64,000 bases of DNA from Kitasatospora sp. MAP12-44 (lineage in GTDB: Bacteria > Actinomycetota > Actinomycetes > Streptomycetales > Streptomycetaceae). The position numbers and the translations under genes are program-made. Position 1 is the stretch's first letter; each line of letters starts with the position of its first letter. Below, one piece after another: positions 61,564 to 64,000 of the stretch. The stretch is from positions 248,001-312,000 of the forward strand of contig NZ_JARZAE010000004.1 in assembly GCF_029892095.1 (NCBI RefSeq). The letters are read 5' to 3'. Below the pieces are notes generated by a model. That model saw only the letters and a program-made list of their open reading frames with translations. It was not told the DNA's origin and ran no database searches.

Positions 61564-64000
61564 ATGTTGGACGAAATTCGGGATGGCGGCCCACTCCTCA
61601 CTGCTTCGCCCCCGCGAGGGGTTCCCGCCGGAAGGCGTCAACTGTTCGGGCGCGCGCGGGAGATCGAGGCGCTGGTGGCGGTGCTGGACGGCCTGAAGTC
61701 GGCGGGCGGCCGGGCGATCGCACTGGTCGGGGAACCGGGCATCGGCAAGAGCGCGCTGATGGTCGCGGCCGCCGCGCATGCCAGGGCCGTCGGAGTCCGG
61801 GTGGCCGCGGCCCAGGGGCAGTACGAGATCGCGGCCACCCTCCCCGGATTCCGGCCGCTGCTGGACGACGACTGCGATCTGCGCCGGCAGGTGGCGCAGG
61901 GCGGCGCCGCCGTGGTGGTCCTGGACGACCTGCACCAGCTCGCGGCCGACCAGATCCCGGGCTTGGAGCGGATGCTCCACGCGGCGCTCACCGGTCCGCT
62001 GCTCTGCCTGCTGGCCTACCGGCAGCGCCAGCTCTCGCCCGCGCTCGCCGCCGTGCTGTCCCGGGCGACGTCCGCGGGCCTGCTCGACGTGTGGCAGCTC
62101 GGCGCGCTCTCCCTGGCGCAGGCCGGGGAACTGCTCGGCGAGTCCCCCGAGTTGGAGGAGATCCACCGGGAGGGCCTGGGCAACCCGCAGTACCTCAAGA
62201 TCCTGGCCGCCGACGGCGAGGCGATCGCCGATGCCGGCACGGCGATCCTCGGTGAGCTGGCCACCCTCGACGACACCGCGCTCGCCGCCGTCCAGGCCGC
62301 AGCGGTGCTCGGTGAGCCGTTCCACCCGGAACTGCTCGCCGCGGTCGCGGGGTTGGAGATGACCGAGGCCATGCGGGCGCTGGACGCGCTCACCGCCCTC
62401 GACCTGGTACGGCCGGCCGAACCCGCGCCGCAGCTGATGCTGCGTCACCGGGCGGTGGGCAAGGTCGTCTACCAGCGCCTCGAACCCAGTCGGCGCCTGG
62501 CCCTGCACCGTGGTGCCGCGGCCGCGCTCGCCCAGCGGGCGGCGCCGATCGCCCGGCGGGTCCACCATGTGGCGCGGGCCGCCAACCCAGGCGAGCCGGA
62601 GCACGCCGCGACCCTGATCGCCGCCGCGCGCGACGCGCTGCACACCTCCCCCGCGACGTCGGCCGAGCACCTGGAGGCCGCGCTGTCGCTGCTCCAGGAG
62701 GGCAAGGAGCACTGGCACGAGGCGCGGGTGCTGCTCGCGCGGGCCCGGCTGCTGACCGGGGACGCCGCCGAGAGCCGGGCCCTGCTCGACGCGCTGCGCC
62801 CGCCCGTGCCCGGTCGACCGCCGCAGGAGAACGAGGACCCGACCGCACTCGCCGACGCGAGCCGCGCCGAACGGCGGCTCGGCCGCTACACCGAGGCCGG
62901 CGCGATGGCCCGCGCCGGGCTCGCGGCGCTGGCCGGCAGCGACTGCGCGACGGCCGCCGCCCTGCACGCCGAGCTGGCCGACTGCGCGTACGACCAGCGG
63001 GACTACGAGAGCTGCCTGCACCATGCCGGGACAGCCGCCGCGATCGCGCGCCGGAACCACGACCGGGTCGGCGAGGCCAAGTGCCTGGCCCATTTGTCGC
63101 TCGCCCACCTCTTCACCACCGACCTGGGCGCGGCCGAGCGGGCGGCGGACAGCGCGGCCGAACTCATCGACGCCACCTCCGACGCCGTCCTGCTGACCAA
63201 CCTGGAGGCCCTGTACCAACTGGGCCTGACCGAGGGGATCCTGGGACGCCTGGCCGCCGCCGAACGCCACCTCACCCGCGGCACCGCGCTGTCCCGGTCC
63301 ACCGGGCAGACCTACATCCGGCCCTCGCTCCTCATGTCGCTGACCAACACCCAACTGCGCGGCGGGAACCTGCGCGGCGCGCTGGCCACCCTCGACGACG
63401 CCGCCCGGCATGCCGAGTTCGACGGCAACCCCGGGATCCAGGCGGTGCTGGCGATGCTCCACGCCGAGGCGCTGCTGTGGCGGAACGGGCCCGCCGACCT
63501 GCGTGAGGTGCTCGCCCTGGCCGCTCGCGCCGGGGCGCTCGTGGACGGTCGACCGACCGGCTGGGCCATCAACGTCCGCTGCTTCCACGCCGAACTCGTG
63601 CTGCTCACCGGCGAGCCGGCACGGGCCGGCCAGCTGCTGCTGGACGCCGCGGGCGGACCCGAACTGCCCCGGATCCCCGTCTGGCGCCAACCACGCTGCT
63701 GTGACCTGCTGGCGCAGAGCGCGCTGGCCGAAGGGGACCTGGCGATGGTCGAGCACTGGGCGCGCCTCGCCGAGGCCGGTGTCGAGGAGCTGCCCTCCGC
63801 GGGCCGGCGCGGCTTCGCCGGGCGCGCGCGGATGCGGGCCCAGGCGATGCGCGGGGACTTCGATGGAGCGGTACGCAGTGCCCTGGCGGCGATCGCGGAC
63901 TTCACCGCCGGCGATGAGCGGATCGAGGTGTGCCGCACGCTGCTCGCGGTGGCCGCGCTCGCGCTGGACGCGGGGCGGACCGAGGAGGTGGGCGGGTGGC
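61564..64000 (+). CDS. Large ATPase/TPR regulator (LuxR/LAL-like), 3' end outside window
   Basis: The frame is open from ATG 61564 to the window end (812 codons, no stop). Residues ~27-60 give an AAA P-loop: LFGRAREIEALVAVLDGLKS, then ALVGEPGIGKSALMVAAAAH. Walker B is AAVVVLDDLHQLAADQIPGL. A winged-helix/arm region (~225-330; AAVLGEPFHPELLAAVAGLE) is followed by many TPR-like helices (AERRLGRYTEAGAMARAGLA; AECHLxHLSLAHLFTTDLG-type spacing). This is the plan of large LAL regulators (~900-950 aa), so a C-terminal LuxR helix-turn-helix should lie just past the window. The start is only ~110 bp from the pseudogene start, on the opposite strand. Confidence 0.85.
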   Translation, partial: MLDEIRDGGPLLTASPPRGVPAGRRQLFGRAREIEALVAVLDGLKSAGGRAIALVGEPGIGKSALMVAAAAHARAVGVRVAAAQGQYEIAATLPGFRPLLDDDCDLRRQVAQGGAAVVVLDDLHQLAADQIPGLERMLHAALTGPLLCLLAYRQRQLSPALAAVLSRATSAGLLDVWQLGALSLAQAGELLGESPELEEIHREGLGNPQYLKILAADGEAIADAGTAILGELATLDDTALAAVQAAAVLGEPFHPELLAAVAGLEMTEAMRALDALTALDLVRPAEPAPQLMLRHRAVGKVVYQRLEPSRRLALHRGAAAALAQRAAPIARRVHHVARAANPGEPEHAATLIAAARDALHTSPATSAEHLEAALSLLQEGKEHWHEARVLLARARLLTGDAAESRALLDALRPPVPGRPPQENEDPTALADASRAERRLGRYTEAGAMARAGLAALAGSDCATAAALHAELADCAYDQRDYESCLHHAGTAAAIARRNHDRVGEAKCLAHLSLAHLFTTDLGAAERAADSAAELIDATSDAVLLTNLEALYQLGLTEGILGRLAAAERHLTRGTALSRSTGQTYIRPSLLMSLTNTQLRGGNLRGALATLDDAARHAEFDGNPGIQAVLAMLHAEALLWRNGPADLREVLALAARAGALVDGRPTGWAINVRCFHAELVLLTGEPARAGQLLLDAAGGPELPRIPVWRQPRCCDLLAQSALAEGDLAMVEHWARLAEAGVEELPSAGRRGFAGRARMRAQAMRGDFDGAVRSALAAIADFTAGDERIEVCRTLLAVAALALDAGRTEEVGGW

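Noticed and set aside
61009..63756. 915-aa minus-strand ORF
   Set aside because: Antisense to the large ATPase regulator whose P-loop frame is open to the window end.

Overview
The window is about 71-73% GC, with NNC/NNG-biased codons, GTG starts, 4-bp ATGA/GTGA gene overlaps, rare TTA leucine codons and a complete conservon (cvnA-E). This points to a Streptomycetaceae chromosome (Streptomyces, Kitasatospora or Streptacidiphilus). Its mix of niche, duplicated and decayed genes suggests a less conserved chromosomal region, although some loci, such as the conservon, are family hallmarks. I saw no tRNA, rRNA or CRISPR array.

Layout. (1) 1-399: the 3' end of a TPR-rich regulator. (2) 399-10948: a compact type VII secretion (T7SS)-like locus. 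Seven minus-strand genes run esx1, eccC, esx2, a putative T7SS-secreted protein, two small unknowns and a LuxR regulator. A divergent membrane-anchored ricin-B lectin protein lies at the head. A 163-bp MITE-like element has landed in the LuxR 3' end. (3) 11.1-24.5 kb: an island of small stress-envelope type genes (DUF7144 twins, amphi-Trp, DAG/sphingosine kinase-like, PAP2 phosphatase, DUF3040, SHOCT proteins, DUF6325, DUF1269) with a MalT-like LuxR regulator carrying a TTA codon. (4) 23.6-30 kb: a scrap-yard with a transposase remnant, fragments of a carboxymuconolactone-decarboxylase-like gene, an 8-bp tandem repeat, an inverted-repeat-bounded unit holding a monooxygenase gene, a GAF-PP2C phosphatase, an MFS exporter and a frameshifted C-terminal remnant of the 11.85 kb membrane gene. 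(5) 30-34.8 kb: two glycoside hydrolases, a secreted GH59 galactocerebrosidase-like enzyme with a ricin-B domain and a cytosolic GH15 enzyme.

(6) 34.8-40.7 kb: a paralogous peptidoglycan-precursor set, murF, a GT2 glycosyltransferase, murJ and murE. This murE-like ligase has D-S-P-G where the DNPR specificity motif should be. This is the most thought-provoking locus, because it could make or export a modified muropeptide-like molecule. (7) 41.3-45.9 kb: the conservon, comprising sensor kinase-like CvnA, roadblock CvnB, DUF742 CvnC, GTPase CvnD and a CYP157-like P450 that lacks the ExxR motif, closed by a strong terminator. (8) 46-59.1 kb: single genes, including a beta-propeller-like protein, GNATs, an MGT-type glycosyltransferase, a TenA-like protein, VOC, zinc alcohol dehydrogenase, two related small secreted proteins, an Acg-like nitroreductase, a large secreted HEYAE-containing protein and a polyprenyl synthetase. 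(9) 59.5-64 kb: a vWA protein with a 21-bp-stem terminator, a frameshifted secreted-protein pseudogene and the 5' part of a large ATPase/TPR regulator running off the window.

How the genes work together: the clear functional units are the T7SS operon, the DAG kinase/PAP2 pair, the MurE-MurJ(-GT2)-MurF set and the conservon. Function calls are from reading motifs in the sequence; no database search was run.
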